Of a stretch of 64,000 bases of DNA, positions 8,543-16,227 are shown one piece after another. The position numbers and the translations under genes are program-made. Under the pieces are notes generated by a model. The model did no database searches. It saw only the letters and a program-made list of their open reading frames with translations, and was not told the DNA's origin. The number at the start of each line of letters is the position of its first letter. Position 1 is the stretch's first letter. Origin of the DNA: Treponema sp. (GTDB lineage Bacteria > Spirochaetota > Spirochaetia > Treponematales > Treponemataceae); NCBI GenBank assembly GCA_024402535.1, contig JAKSTN010000010.1, positions 1 to 64,000 on the forward strand. Direction: 5' to 3'.

Positions 8543-9946
8543 ATGCTTACTTATGACTTTTCAAACATTTCCCAGCCCATTTACAAGGAACTTTACCAGA
8601 ATATCAGGCGTGATATCCTGAATGGAACCATAAAAAACGGGGAAAAGCTTCCTTCAAAACGAACTCTTGCACAGAACCTTGGAATTAGTACCATTACAGT
8701 TGAAAACGCATATGACCAGCTTATAAGTGAAGGCTATTTATATAGTGAACTTAAAAAAGGCTATTTTGTAAGCGATATAAAAAATCTTTCAAAACCAAAT
8801 CCTAAAGCAGTGCAGAAAACAGAACTGAATATAAATGTAAGCCTAAAACCTTCTTATTATTTTGATTTTTCATCCAATAATGTTGAAACCAAAAACTTCC
8901 CTTTTTCCATCTGGGCAAAATTAAGCCGCGAAGTTTTATCAGAAATGCAGGATCAGGTTCTGCAGGTTTCTCCAAGTTCGGGAATTGAAGCTTTAAGAAA
9001 TGCCATAGCAAAACATCTTTATTCTTTCCGCGGTATGGCCGTTGACCCCAACCAGATTATTATAGGGGCTGGAACAGAAAATCTTTATGAGATTCTGATT
9101 AAGCTTTTTGGAAAAAACAAAACTTTCTGTATAGAAAATCCGGGATACACAAAAATCAGAAAAGTTTACGAAATAAATAAAGTAGACTGTGTTTTCGCAA
9201 ATCTTGATGAAAACGGCATTAATATCCAGGAACTGAGAAACTCAAACGCCCAGATTGCTCATATAAGCCCAAACCATCACTTTCCCACAGGCATTACGAT
9301 GCCGGCATCCCGCCGTTATGAAATTTTAGGCTGGGCAAATGAGAAAAGCGACAGGTATATCATTGAAGATGATTATGACAGCGAGTTCCGCCAGAACGGC
9401 AATCCGATTCCCACTTTGCAGAGTATTGATGCCTTTGAAAAGGTTATTTATATGAACACTTTTTCAAAATCCATTGCCTCTACAATCCGTATAAGCTACA
9501 TGGTTTTACCTGAACATCTTGCAAACCTTTACTACCAGACCCTGGATTTTTACTCCTGCCCGGTTCCTACTTTTGAACAGTACACACTTGCAAAATTTAT
9601 TGATGAAGGCTATTTTGAAAAACACATAAACAGAATGCGCCTTTACTATAGAAGAAAGCGTGTAACAGTTCTGAATATTCTTCATAAGAATCTTTCAGAT
9701 AATGAATGTTCCATTCTGGAAAGTGATTCCGGTCTTCATCTGATTCTGAATCTGAAAACTTCAGTCAGTGACACTGAACTAAAAAAATACCTTCTGGAAA
9801 AAGGCATCAATATCAACATGCTTTCTGAATACTACGAATCAGAAAAGGAAAATCTCCAGCACATGTACATCCTGAATTACTCAAATATCAACCTTGAGAA
9901 ATTTGAAGAAGCCATAAAGATTATTAAAATGATAATCGGTACCTAA
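8543..9946 (+). CDS. pdxR: MocR/PdxR family regulator of PLP synthesis
   Basis: The protein fuses a GntR winged helix (residues about 10-75, with LPSKRTLAQNLGISTITVENAYDQLISEGY) to a fold-type I aminotransferase domain (residues 110-465). The PLP lysine lies in NTFSKSIASTIRISYMVLP and the PLP-phosphate and pyridine contacts GAGTEN and EDDYDSEF are visible. MocR proteins use the aminotransferase domain as a PLP sensor. Its position divergent from pdxST makes PdxR the best call. 467 residues is a typical length. Confidence 0.92.
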   Translation: MLTYDFSNISQPIYKELYQNIRRDILNGTIKNGEKLPSKRTLAQNLGISTITVENAYDQLISEGYLYSELKKGYFVSDIKNLSKPNPKAVQKTELNINVSLKPSYYFDFSSNNVETKNFPFSIWAKLSREVLSEMQDQVLQVSPSSGIEALRNAIAKHLYSFRGMAVDPNQIIIGAGTENLYEILIKLFGKNKTFCIENPGYTKIRKVYEINKVDCVFANLDENGINIQELRNSNAQIAHISPNHHFPTGITMPASRRYEILGWANEKSDRYIIEDDYDSEFRQNGNPIPTLQSIDAFEKVIYMNTFSKSIASTIRISYMVLPEHLANLYYQTLDFYSCPVPTFEQYTLAKFIDEGYFEKHINRMRLYYRRKRVTVLNILHKNLSDNECSILESDSGLHLILNLKTSVSDTELKKYLLEKGININMLSEYYESEKENLQHMYILNYSNINLEKFEEAIKIIKMIIGT

Positions 9947-9971
9947 AATCTTAAAATACAATAAAATAAGA

Positions 9972-10025
9972 AAAAACTTGCTTGACTTACACCAAAAAAG
10001 TGGTAACATAATATTACAGAGAATC
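9972..10025 (+). promoter_or_regulatory. Probable promoter for the decarboxylase leader
   Basis: TTGACT near 9974-9979 is followed about 19-21 bp later by CATAAT/TAATAT, a plausible though long-spaced promoter. It would start a transcript reading through the small leader ORF, a terminator and a long structured leader to the decarboxylase at 10392. Confidence 0.35.
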
Positions 10026-10079
10026 ATGAGAACGATTTTCTTGATGAAAACAATAAATTCTATCAGAAAAGGCGGTTAA
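10026..10079 (+). CDS. Putative 17-residue leader peptide
   Basis: An ATG-initiated ORF of 17 codons (MRTIFLMKTINSIRKGG) with a weak AGAG ribosome site. Its last two codons and stop lie inside the 5' arm of the terminator hairpin at 10067-10104. That is the geometry of a translation-coupled attenuator. It contains Lys and Arg codons, which would suit control of an ornithine/lysine decarboxylase, but they are not clustered. Low confidence as a real product. Confidence 0.3.
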   Translation: MRTIFLMKTINSIRKGG

Positions 10080-10104
10080 TCCTTAAACCGCCTTTTCCTT
10101 TTTA
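10067..10104 (+). terminator. Intrinsic terminator/attenuator upstream of decarboxylase
   Basis: AAAAGGCGGTT and AACCGCCTTTT form a strong GC-centred stem around an AATCCTTA loop, followed by TCCTTTTT. It may end the pdxR transcript or act as an attenuator in the decarboxylase leader, because a small ORF ends inside its first arm. Confidence 0.7.
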
Positions 10105-10150
10105 ACCCAGAAATAATATTTGCAACAACTTCATATTTCCTATATAGTCT

Positions 10151-10381
10151 TTTTCTACGTAGTGATTTTGGGTTCCAATAATCACTGCCAAGTGAACATA
10201 CACTTGCGAAAAAAGGGTGCCGTTTCTCCCGAAACGACATCGGACGACTGGCTCCCCGCTGAGTTCGTCTTCAAAAGAAAAAAAGTTTCGCTTTTTTAGA
10301 ATGATCGTCTGCCGAACCTCTTTTCAACTGGTTGCGGGACTACGACTTCTGAGGTTCTCCTCACAACATTCTTTTTTTTAG
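10151..10381 (+). ncRNA. Long structured 5' leader, candidate cis-regulatory RNA
   Basis: This 230-base stretch before the decarboxylase codes for nothing I can see but is packed with hairpins. AGTGATT pairs with AATCACT, with TTGG/CCAA inside. CAAGTG pairs with CACTTG, and CGTTTC with GAAACG. AAAAAAG pairs with CTTTTTT, and GAACCTC (about 10314) with GAGGTTC (about 10350). The ribosome site and ATG follow after a T-run. No match to a riboswitch consensus known to me (lysine, TPP, SAM, glycine, FMN, cobalamin) was found. A polyamine- or amino-acid-responsive element is a reasonable guess only. Confidence 0.45.
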
Positions 10382-10391
10382 GTGGGCACTT

Positions 10392-11564
10392 ATGTTCAAT
10401 CGTAGTGACTACATCTCCGATTCCCAATGGAATCGATTTTTGGAGTTCTCAAAGGACTTAGAAACTCCAAACCTGGTAATTAATCTTAATCAGATTAAAT
10501 TTAATTTTCTTAAGCTCAAAGATGCGTTCCCTTATGCACACATCTACTACGCCATTAAGTCAAACCCTGGCGAACCGGTATTGAAGATGCTTGCAGAATT
10601 AGGGTCCAACTTTGATGTTGCTTCAAGATATGAACTTGATAAAATCATGTCTCTTGGAGTAACCGGCGAACGTCTTTCTTATGGAAATACCATAAAGAAA
10701 GCAAAAGACATCAAGTATTTTTACGAAAACGGTGTAAGAATGTTTGCAACCGACAGTAAAGATGATCTTCGTGCCATCGCCGAAAATGCACCTGGAAGCC
10801 GTATTTATGTAAGAATCCTTGTTGAATCTTCAGATACTGCTGACTGGCCTCTTTCAAGAAAATTCGGCTGCCATCCTGATATGGCTTATGATCTTCTTGT
10901 TATGGCCCGCGACCTTGGACTTACTCCTTACGGAGTTTCATTCCATGTTGGTTCCCAGCAGCGTGATATTGGATCATGGAATGATGCAATTGCAAAAGTA
11001 ACTTACCTTTATAACTCCCTTGAGGAAGAAGAAGGAATCAAACTTACAATGATTAATATGGGTGGCGGATTCCCTGCCCATTATATCCAGCCAACAAATG
11101 AACTTGATGTTTATGCATCGGAAATTACCCGTTACCTTCATGAAGACTTTGGAGATGAACTTCCAATGATTGTTCTTGAACCTGGACGTTCCCTTGTAGG
11201 AGACTGTGGAATTCTCACAAGCGAAGTAATTCTTGTAAGCCGGAAAAACAACACTGCCCTTCAGCGCTGGGTTTATCAGGATTCAGGAAAATTCAACGGA
11301 CTTATCGAAACCATGGATGAAGCCATGAAATATCCTGTAATCAGTTCCAAGGATGCACCTGGTGAAAAGGAAGGCGAAGTCATTCTTGCAGGTCCAACCT
11401 GTGACTCTGCAGATATTATGTATGAAGATTATAAATATAAGCTGCCAGTCAGCTTAAAAGCCGGTGATAAATTGTACTGGCTCAGTACTGGAGCTTATAC
11501 TTCTACATATGCCAGTGTAGAATTCAACGGCTTTCCACCAATAAAAACTTATTTTATGAAATAA
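10392..11564 (+). CDS. Ornithine/lysine decarboxylase (type III fold, PLP-dependent)
   Basis: A group IV decarboxylase with alanine-racemase-like barrel. The PLP lysine is in YYAIKSNPGEPV. HVGSQQRD and GGGFPAHY are the barrel motifs and EPGRSLVGDCG is the phosphate-binding loop. GPTCDSADIMYED carries the catalytic Cys-Asp contributed across the dimer interface. It would convert ornithine to putrescine or lysine to cadaverine in the cytoplasm; sequence alone does not settle the substrate. 390 residues is a normal length. It sits beside PLP synthesis genes and behind an unusually long structured leader, so it is probably regulated after transcription starts. Confidence 0.88.
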   Translation: MFNRSDYISDSQWNRFLEFSKDLETPNLVINLNQIKFNFLKLKDAFPYAHIYYAIKSNPGEPVLKMLAELGSNFDVASRYELDKIMSLGVTGERLSYGNTIKKAKDIKYFYENGVRMFATDSKDDLRAIAENAPGSRIYVRILVESSDTADWPLSRKFGCHPDMAYDLLVMARDLGLTPYGVSFHVGSQQRDIGSWNDAIAKVTYLYNSLEEEEGIKLTMINMGGGFPAHYIQPTNELDVYASEITRYLHEDFGDELPMIVLEPGRSLVGDCGILTSEVILVSRKNNTALQRWVYQDSGKFNGLIETMDEAMKYPVISSKDAPGEKEGEVILAGPTCDSADIMYEDYKYKLPVSLKAGDKLYWLSTGAYTSTYASVEFNGFPPIKTYFMK

Positions 11565-11692
11565 AAAAAGGGGCTGTCCCAGAATGAAGTTCATAGTGTC
11601 ATTCCGAACTAGTTTCGGAATCTCTTCACAATAGGCAGTGTAGATGCTGAATCAAGTTCAGCATGACAGAACTTATTGGACAGCCCCTTTTT
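11563..11692 (+). repeat. Terminator hairpin containing two palindromic repeat modules
   Basis: GGGGCTGTCC (11570-11579) and GGACAGCCCC (11678-11687) form a 10-bp outer stem flanked by A and T runs, so the whole element acts as a terminator for the decarboxylase gene. Nested inside are two palindromes, one built on ATTCCGAAC/TTTCGGAAT (11601-11623) and one on ATGCTGAA/TTCAGCAT (11644-11664). The same two kinds of module recur at 37451-37540, so this is a dispersed REP-like family. Confidence 0.75.
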
Positions 11693-11708
11693 ATTTGCAA
11701 AACAGGAA

Positions 11709-12710
11709 TTACAAAACTCCTAAAAACCGCGATATAAATATAAATCCAAAAAGTGTAAAAACCGAAACTAATGACGTCCAAACCACAAGTTGTGAAGCAA
11801 GCTGCCCGTCATTATCCATTTCTTCTGCCATAATAGCAGAAGCTACTGCAACCGGTGTGGCAAAAAGGGAAAGCAAGGCTGCAAATACAGCCGGAGTAAA
11901 AATCAATATTTCTTTCAATGTCAAAAAAGCAGCAATACCAAGACCAATAACCGGAGCAACAATTGTTCTTCCCAAAGTTCCTGCAATTATCTGTTTTCTG
12001 AATCCTTTTATTTTACTGAATTCAAACTGCCCGCCTAAAACAAGAAGAGAAAGCGGCGTTGCAGATCTGGCAACATAATCAAGACTTGTCTTTACAAAAC
12101 GGAAATCTTGAAACAATTTTTCAGGCATATAAGGCACAACTACCATTTTCAGAAGCAGAACAACAATTCCTGACAGAACTCCTATAATCAAAGGGTTATG
12201 AATAATCCCCTTAATCTGATTTTTTACTGAAGAAAAAGATTTTTCGCCCTTAAAACCTGTAAGAACCAGAACTGCAAGTACATTGTAAATTGGAATTGTA
12301 AAAGCCGATAAAATTGCAGCAGCCGTTACCCCTTCATTTCCGCCAATCAAATCCGCTAAAGGAACTCCGATCAGCGCGAAGTTTGAACGGAAAATGCACT
12401 GCATCATAACCCCTTTCTGATTCACATCCGGCGTTAATCTTGCAGTTATATAACCCAGTATAACAAATACTGCTATTATGCAAAGAACATAAACAACTGC
12501 ATTCCAGGGAATATTCTTTATATTTTCAAGCTCAGCAATATTGCAGAACAGCAAAACCGGAAGACATACCCTGAAAACAAGTTTATTTCCGATTTTCAGG
12601 AAATCTTTTGTAAAAAATCCTTTGGATTTTAAAAAATATCCTAAAAGAATAATCAAAATAAGAGGCAGAATTGCATTTAACGAAAAAACAAAAACATCAA
12701 TCAGACTCAT
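11709..12710 (-). CDS. AEC family (auxin efflux carrier type) transporter
   Basis: A 333-residue inner-membrane protein with about ten hydrophobic segments split into two halves by a charged loop near residues 150-170 (GFKGEKSFSSVKNQIKG). The typical AEC features LLGYFLKSKGFF at the N terminus, an RSNFALIGVPL segment and LLVLGGQF are present. Family members export or import small carboxylates such as malate or malonate; the substrate here is unknown. Its first 14 bp overlap the end of a small upstream gene. It converges on the decarboxylase terminator. Confidence 0.85.
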   Translation of the reverse strand: MSLIDVFVFSLNAILPLILIILLGYFLKSKGFFTKDFLKIGNKLVFRVCLPVLLFCNIAELENIKNIPWNAVVYVLCIIAVFVILGYITARLTPDVNQKGVMMQCIFRSNFALIGVPLADLIGGNEGVTAAAILSAFTIPIYNVLAVLVLTGFKGEKSFSSVKNQIKGIIHNPLIIGVLSGIVVLLLKMVVVPYMPEKLFQDFRFVKTSLDYVARSATPLSLLVLGGQFEFSKIKGFRKQIIAGTLGRTIVAPVIGLGIAAFLTLKEILIFTPAVFAALLSLFATPVAVASAIMAEEMDNDGQLASQLVVWTSLVSVFTLFGFIFISRFLGVL

Positions 12711-12891
12711 TTCTTTCTATGAACATTTCGGCATCTTCATGACCGTATTTTTTTTCCAGTTCTTTATATGTACCTGGAGTTTTTGACACAATTTGGGAAG
12801 AAACTTCGGTTTTTGATTTATTCTTTTTCAGGATGCTGTCGGTATGAGAATACTGACGGCGCATCATTGCATAATATTCGTTATCGTCCAT
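12697..12891 (-). CDS. Small charged hypothetical protein
   Basis: A 64-residue hydrophilic protein, not recognised. It has no signal peptide or membrane segment; the C-terminal third (YKELEKKYGHEDAEMFIERNESD) looks helical. GGTGG precedes the ATG, and its end overlaps the AEC transporter gene by 14 bp, so the two are probably cotranscribed and translationally coupled. Confidence 0.5.
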   Translation of the reverse strand: MDDNEYYAMMRRQYSHTDSILKKNKSKTEVSSQIVSKTPGTYKELEKKYGHEDAEMFIERNESD

Positions 12892-12938
12892 TTTGCCACC
12901 GTCAGTATTATATTACTAATTTACAGATATGGTAATAT

Positions 12939-13130
12939 CTACAGAGCAAGCTTATCTTCTTCCTTTCCGCCAACTTCTGCCAGTGTTGAAGGCATACCGA
13001 TTGAGTTCAAAAAGCTTCTGAATGCTGCAATTCCCTGATAAACCAGAGTATCCAGAGGATTTGGATGAACACCACCAAGTTCTACAAACGAAATATTTTC
13101 AGCTTTAAGGCTGTCACGTACTCTTCCAAT
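12939..13130 (-). pseudogene. Remnant of an iron-containing alcohol dehydrogenase
   Basis: The minus-strand frame has no start codon and encodes pieces of an NADH-dependent Fe-alcohol (butanol) dehydrogenase. One piece is the segment ISFVELGGVHPNP from the N-terminal nucleotide domain. It joins directly to the C-terminal tail GIAAFRSFLNSIGMPSTLAEVG, which normally lies some 250 residues later. An in-frame TAA precedes the first piece. So the gene has lost its 5' end and its middle by deletion. Confidence 0.7.
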
Positions 13131-13167
13131 TTATTGTATTTTTTGTATATACTAAAAATATACATTT

Positions 13168-13311
13168 CTACTTTTCAGAACAAGAATGTTTCGAACATTG
13201 TCCGCTATATGGACAGCCTGTGCATTTACCTTTTGCTTTATCTTTTACGATTTTAATTATGGCTATAATAACTGCTATAAAAATTAACAAAAGAACAATT
13301 GCAGTTGCCAT
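13168..13311 (-). CDS. Small Cys-rich membrane protein (FeoB-associated type)
   Basis: This 47-residue protein was found by direct reading. It has one N-terminal membrane helix (about residues 4-22, Ile/Leu/Val-rich), a lysine-rich turn, then a C-terminal tail with the pattern C-x2-C-x5-C-x4-C (CTGCPYSGQC...C). This is the layout of FeoB-associated Cys-rich membrane proteins, thought to assist ferrous iron uptake. AAGGAG lies 5 bp before the ATG. No feoA or feoB is visible in the window, so the gene is either an orphan or serves another metal or redox role. Confidence 0.7.
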   Translation of the reverse strand: MATAIVLLLIFIAVIIAIIKIVKDKAKGKCTGCPYSGQCSKHSCSEK

Positions 13312-13706
13312 AAAAACTCCTTTTTCAGATTATACACCACCTTAAAACCTTTGTTTAGCCATATTTTTACTAAAACTTTTCTTAGCTTGTATACAAAAGT
13401 GTACGAAAATCGTTATCTGATAAACGGATTTACGATTTTTGTACCTTCGATTTCCTTCGATTTATAGATAAACCAATAAATTCGAATCCAAAAAACATTT
13501 ATCTTTCATGCATTTCCTCCCTAGTCCATTTTTACTCTTTTCTTATAGTAAAAACCTATAACTAATCATAAAAACATAGTATTTCACTAGGTTTATCTTT
13601 GCCGCTATATTAATGTCATAACCTACTTACTTGGTAGGGATAAAAAACAAATCACCATCACAAGGCTTTCATCCTTGAACGAACCGATGGCAAGTGAGGT
13701 AAAATT
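13312..13706 (+). promoter_or_regulatory. metY promoter region with a pair of Rrf2-type operators
   Basis: No gene was seen in these 395 bp. The 3' half holds two copies of the CCTA-N9-TAGG motif, one imperfect (13575-13591, CATA-N9-TAGG) and one perfect (13622-13638), 47 bp apart. A TTTCAC / TATATT pair (13582-13587, 13606-13611; 18-bp spacer) lies so that the first site covers the -35 box and the second lies just past the start point. Downstream, CCATC...GATGG encloses CAAGG...CCTTG, a nested hairpin ending next to the GAGGT ribosome site of metY. Confidence 0.65.
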
Positions 13707-14987
13707 ATGGCAAATTACAAATTCGAAACTCTTCAGTTACACGTTGGACAGGAATCTGCAGACCCGGCAACAGACAGCCGCGCAGTACCAATTTATCAGA
13801 CAACAAGTTACGTTTTCCGTAACTCACAGCATGCAGCAGACCGCTTCGGCCTTGCAGATGCAGGTAACATTTACGGACGTCTTACAAACTCAACACAGGA
13901 CGTTTTTGAAAAACGTATCGCAGCCCTTGAAGGCGGTGTTGCAGCTCTGGCAGTTGCTTCCGGTGCTGCAGCAATTACATATGCAATTCAGGCTCTGGCT
14001 CAGGCAGGAGATCACATTGTAGCACAGAAAACAATCTACGGCGGTTCATATAACCTGCTGGCTCATACACTCAAAGATTTCGGTGTTGAAACAACATTCG
14101 TAGATGCTCACAACCTTTCAGAAGTTGAAGCAGCAATCAGACCAAATACAAAAGCACTTTATCTTGAAACTCTTGGAAATCCAAACTCAGATATTCCTGA
14201 CCTTGATGCTCTTTCAGCAATCGCAAAAAAACACGGACTCCCGGTTGTAGTAGACAACACTTTCGGAACTCCATATCTTTTCCGTCCTTTTGAACACGGA
14301 GCAAACGTTGTTGTTCACTCTGCTACAAAGTTCATCGGTGGTCACGGATCTTCTCTTGGTGGTATTATTGTTGACGGTGGAAACTTTAACTGGAAGGCTT
14401 CCGGAAAATACAAGAACATTGCAGAAGCAAACCCAAGTTACCATGGAATCAGCTTTGCAGACGCTGTAGGACCTGCAGCCTTTGTAACATACATCCGCGC
14501 TATTCTTCTTCGCGACCAGGGGGCATGTATCTCTCCATTCAACGCATGGATTCTTCTTCAGGGAACAGAAACATTGAGCCTGCGCCTTGACCGTCATGTT
14601 GAAAACACAAAGAAAGTTGTTGAGTTCCTGAAAAACCATCCAAAAGTAGAAAAGGTTAATCACCCTTCACTTTCAGATCATCCGGATCACGCCCTTTACG
14701 AAAAATATTTCCCTAACGGCGGTGCTTCAATCTTCACTTTCAATATTAAAGGCGGAAAAGAAGCTGCATGGAAGTTTATCGACAACCTTAAGATTTTCAG
14801 CCTGCTTGCAAACGTTGCAGATGTAAAATCACTTGTAATCCATCCGGCTTCTACAACTCACAGCCAGATGACTGACGAAGAACTTGCAAATGTTGGAATC
14901 GCCCAGAGCACAATCCGTCTGTCTATAGGAACTGAGCATATTGATGACATTATCGAAGATATTAGTCAGGCTTTAGCACAAATCTAA
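13707..14987 (+). CDS. metY: O-acetylhomoserine sulfhydrylase
   Basis: A Cys/Met metabolism PLP enzyme that makes homocysteine from O-acetylhomoserine and sulfide. The family signatures are present: IYQTTSYVF, NIYGRLTNSTQDVFEKRIAALEGG, the PLP lysine in VHSATKFIGGHGSSLGG, and the C-terminal VADVKSLVIHPASTTH. At 426 residues, with the long insert typical of OAH sulfhydrylases rather than cystathionine synthases, MetY is the best call. GAGGT precedes the ATG. It is followed by cysK, and its promoter has operators shared with the met transport island. The last codons are followed by a relic of a second metY 3' end. Confidence 0.93.
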   Translation: MANYKFETLQLHVGQESADPATDSRAVPIYQTTSYVFRNSQHAADRFGLADAGNIYGRLTNSTQDVFEKRIAALEGGVAALAVASGAAAITYAIQALAQAGDHIVAQKTIYGGSYNLLAHTLKDFGVETTFVDAHNLSEVEAAIRPNTKALYLETLGNPNSDIPDLDALSAIAKKHGLPVVVDNTFGTPYLFRPFEHGANVVVHSATKFIGGHGSSLGGIIVDGGNFNWKASGKYKNIAEANPSYHGISFADAVGPAAFVTYIRAILLRDQGACISPFNAWILLQGTETLSLRLDRHVENTKKVVEFLKNHPKVEKVNHPSLSDHPDHALYEKYFPNGGASIFTFNIKGGKEAAWKFIDNLKIFSLLANVADVKSLVIHPASTTHSQMTDEELANVGIAQSTIRLSIGTEHIDDIIEDISQALAQI

Positions 14988-15129
14988 TTCGACGAGTTTT
15001 TCTGTTTTTTCCAAAGGAAAAATGGGAGCCTCTTGCGACCAAAGAAAAACTCGCTAAGCAAACCGAAGGTTTGCGACGCATATTGACGACATCATTGCAG
15101 ATTTGGAAAATGGATTTGCAGCTGTATAA
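14988..15129 (+). repeat. Palindromic insertion next to a relic of a second metY 3' end
   Basis: Just after metY, CGAGTTTTTCT (from 14991) and AGAAAAACTCG form an 11-bp stem about 65 bases across, with TTTTTCC/GGAAAAA nested inside. A CAAACC-gaa-GGTTTG hairpin follows. Then at 15079-15129 comes HIDDIIADLENGFAAV plus stop, closely matching the metY C terminus HIDDIIEDISQALAQI. This suggests insertion of a palindromic element with duplication or gene conversion of the 3' end. Confidence 0.6.
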
Positions 15130-15134
15130 GTTGT

Positions 15135-15210
15135 GAGGGGAAAGTCTTCCCCTACGCGCACACATGGTTGTGCGCTACCCCTTCCAGCGGGGACACCCCG
15201 CAACGCCCCA
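15135..15210 (-). repeat. Copy of dispersed GGGGCGTTGCGGGG repeat
   Basis: On the minus strand this reads GGGGCGTTGCGGGG, then a CCCCGCT...AG stretch, an inner GCGCAC/GTGCGC hairpin, and an end of the GGGGAAGnCTTTCCCC type. The same framework occurs at 42132-42206 on the plus strand, at 36318-36420, and shortened at 44830-44862. It lies between metY and cysK. Confidence 0.7.
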
Positions 15211-15228
15211 ATTAAGGAGAAATAAAAA

Positions 15229-16155
15229 ATGGCAAAAATCGCAGAAAGCGCAACAGAACTTATTGGTGGAACACCAATTCTTAAATTAAATAATTACGCA
15301 AAGGATTCACAGGCAACAATCCTTGCAAAACTTGAACTTTTCAATCCTGCAGGTTCGGTAAAAGACCGTGTTGCTTACCGCATGATTATCGATGCAGAAG
15401 AAAAAGGAACACTTAAACCTGGAGCAACAATCATCGAACCAACTTCAGGAAACACAGGTATTGGTCTAGCATTTGTAGCAGCAAGCCGCGGTTACAAAGC
15501 AATCCTTACTCTGCCGGACACAATGAGTGTTGAACGCAGAAACCTTCTTAAAGCTTACGGTGCAGAACTTGTTCTGACAGAAGGCGCAAAAGGAATGAAA
15601 GGTGCAATTGCAAAGGCTGAAGAACTGAAAAACGAAATCCCGGGATCAGTAATTCTTGGTCAGTTCACAAACCAGGCAAACCCTGCCGCTCACTTTGATA
15701 CAACAGGTCCTGAAATCTGGGAACAGACAGACGGAAAAGTTGACATCTTTGTAGCCGGTGTTGGAACTGGGGGAACTGTAACAGGTGTTGGAAAATACCT
15801 GAAGTCAAAAAATCCGAACGTAAAAATCGTTGCTGTTGAACCTGCAACTTCACCTGTCCTTTCAAAAGGAACAGCAGGTGCACATAAAATCCAGGGAATC
15901 GGAGCAGGCTTCGTTCCTGAAACACTTGATACTTCAATTTATGACGAAGTACTTGCAATTGAAAACGAAGACGCCTTTACAGAAGGACGTGCCTTTGCTC
16001 ACAGCGAAGGAGTTCTGGTAGGTATTTCAAGCGGTGCTGCCCTTAAAGGCGCCAAGATTCTTGCAGAACGTCCTGAAAACAAAGGAAAAGTAATCGTAGC
16101 CCTCTTACCGGACAACGGAGACCGCTATCTTAGTACAGCATTATTTTCAGACTAA
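15229..16155 (+). CDS. cysK: Cysteine synthase A (O-acetylserine sulfhydrylase)
   Basis: A fold-type II PLP enzyme that makes cysteine from O-acetylserine and sulfide. The PLP lysine is in NPAGSVKDRVAY, the substrate loop is EPTSGNTGIGLA, the phosphate loop is GVGTGGTVTGVG, and the C-terminal SSGAALKGA serine contacts the pyridine nitrogen. 308 residues is normal for CysK. AAGGAG precedes the ATG. It lies behind metY, separated by 240 bp of repeat sequence, and may be cotranscribed with it. A strong terminator follows. Confidence 0.95.
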   Translation: MAKIAESATELIGGTPILKLNNYAKDSQATILAKLELFNPAGSVKDRVAYRMIIDAEEKGTLKPGATIIEPTSGNTGIGLAFVAASRGYKAILTLPDTMSVERRNLLKAYGAELVLTEGAKGMKGAIAKAEELKNEIPGSVILGQFTNQANPAAHFDTTGPEIWEQTDGKVDIFVAGVGTGGTVTGVGKYLKSKNPNVKIVAVEPATSPVLSKGTAGAHKIQGIGAGFVPETLDTSIYDEVLAIENEDAFTEGRAFAHSEGVLVGISSGAALKGAKILAERPENKGKVIVALLPDNGDRYLSTALFSD

Positions 16156-16181
16156 AATCTGAACGTAATTTATAATTTGCC

Positions 16182-16216
16182 TGGGGCACTTCAGTTTGAA
16201 GTGCCCCATTTTTTTT
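16182..16216 (+). terminator. Intrinsic terminator after cysK
   Basis: TGGGGCACTTCA and TGAAGTGCCCCA form a perfect 12-bp stem with a three-base loop followed by eight T residues. Confidence 0.92.
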
Positions 16217-16227
16217 CCCGAAATTAA

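Noticed and set aside
10141..10391. Structured leader as a tRNA, RNase P, SRP or tmRNA gene
   Set aside because: None of the invariant cores of these RNAs could be found, and it sits directly before a coding gene.
13641..13706. Short nested hairpin before metY as a SAM riboswitch
   Set aside because: No SAM-I, SAM-II or SAM-III consensus core is present; only simple nested stems are seen, so I kept it as part of the control region.
13675..14022. Alternative plus-strand ORF overlapping the start of metY
   Set aside because: It is out of frame with a full-length, clearly conserved metY and has no recognisable content.
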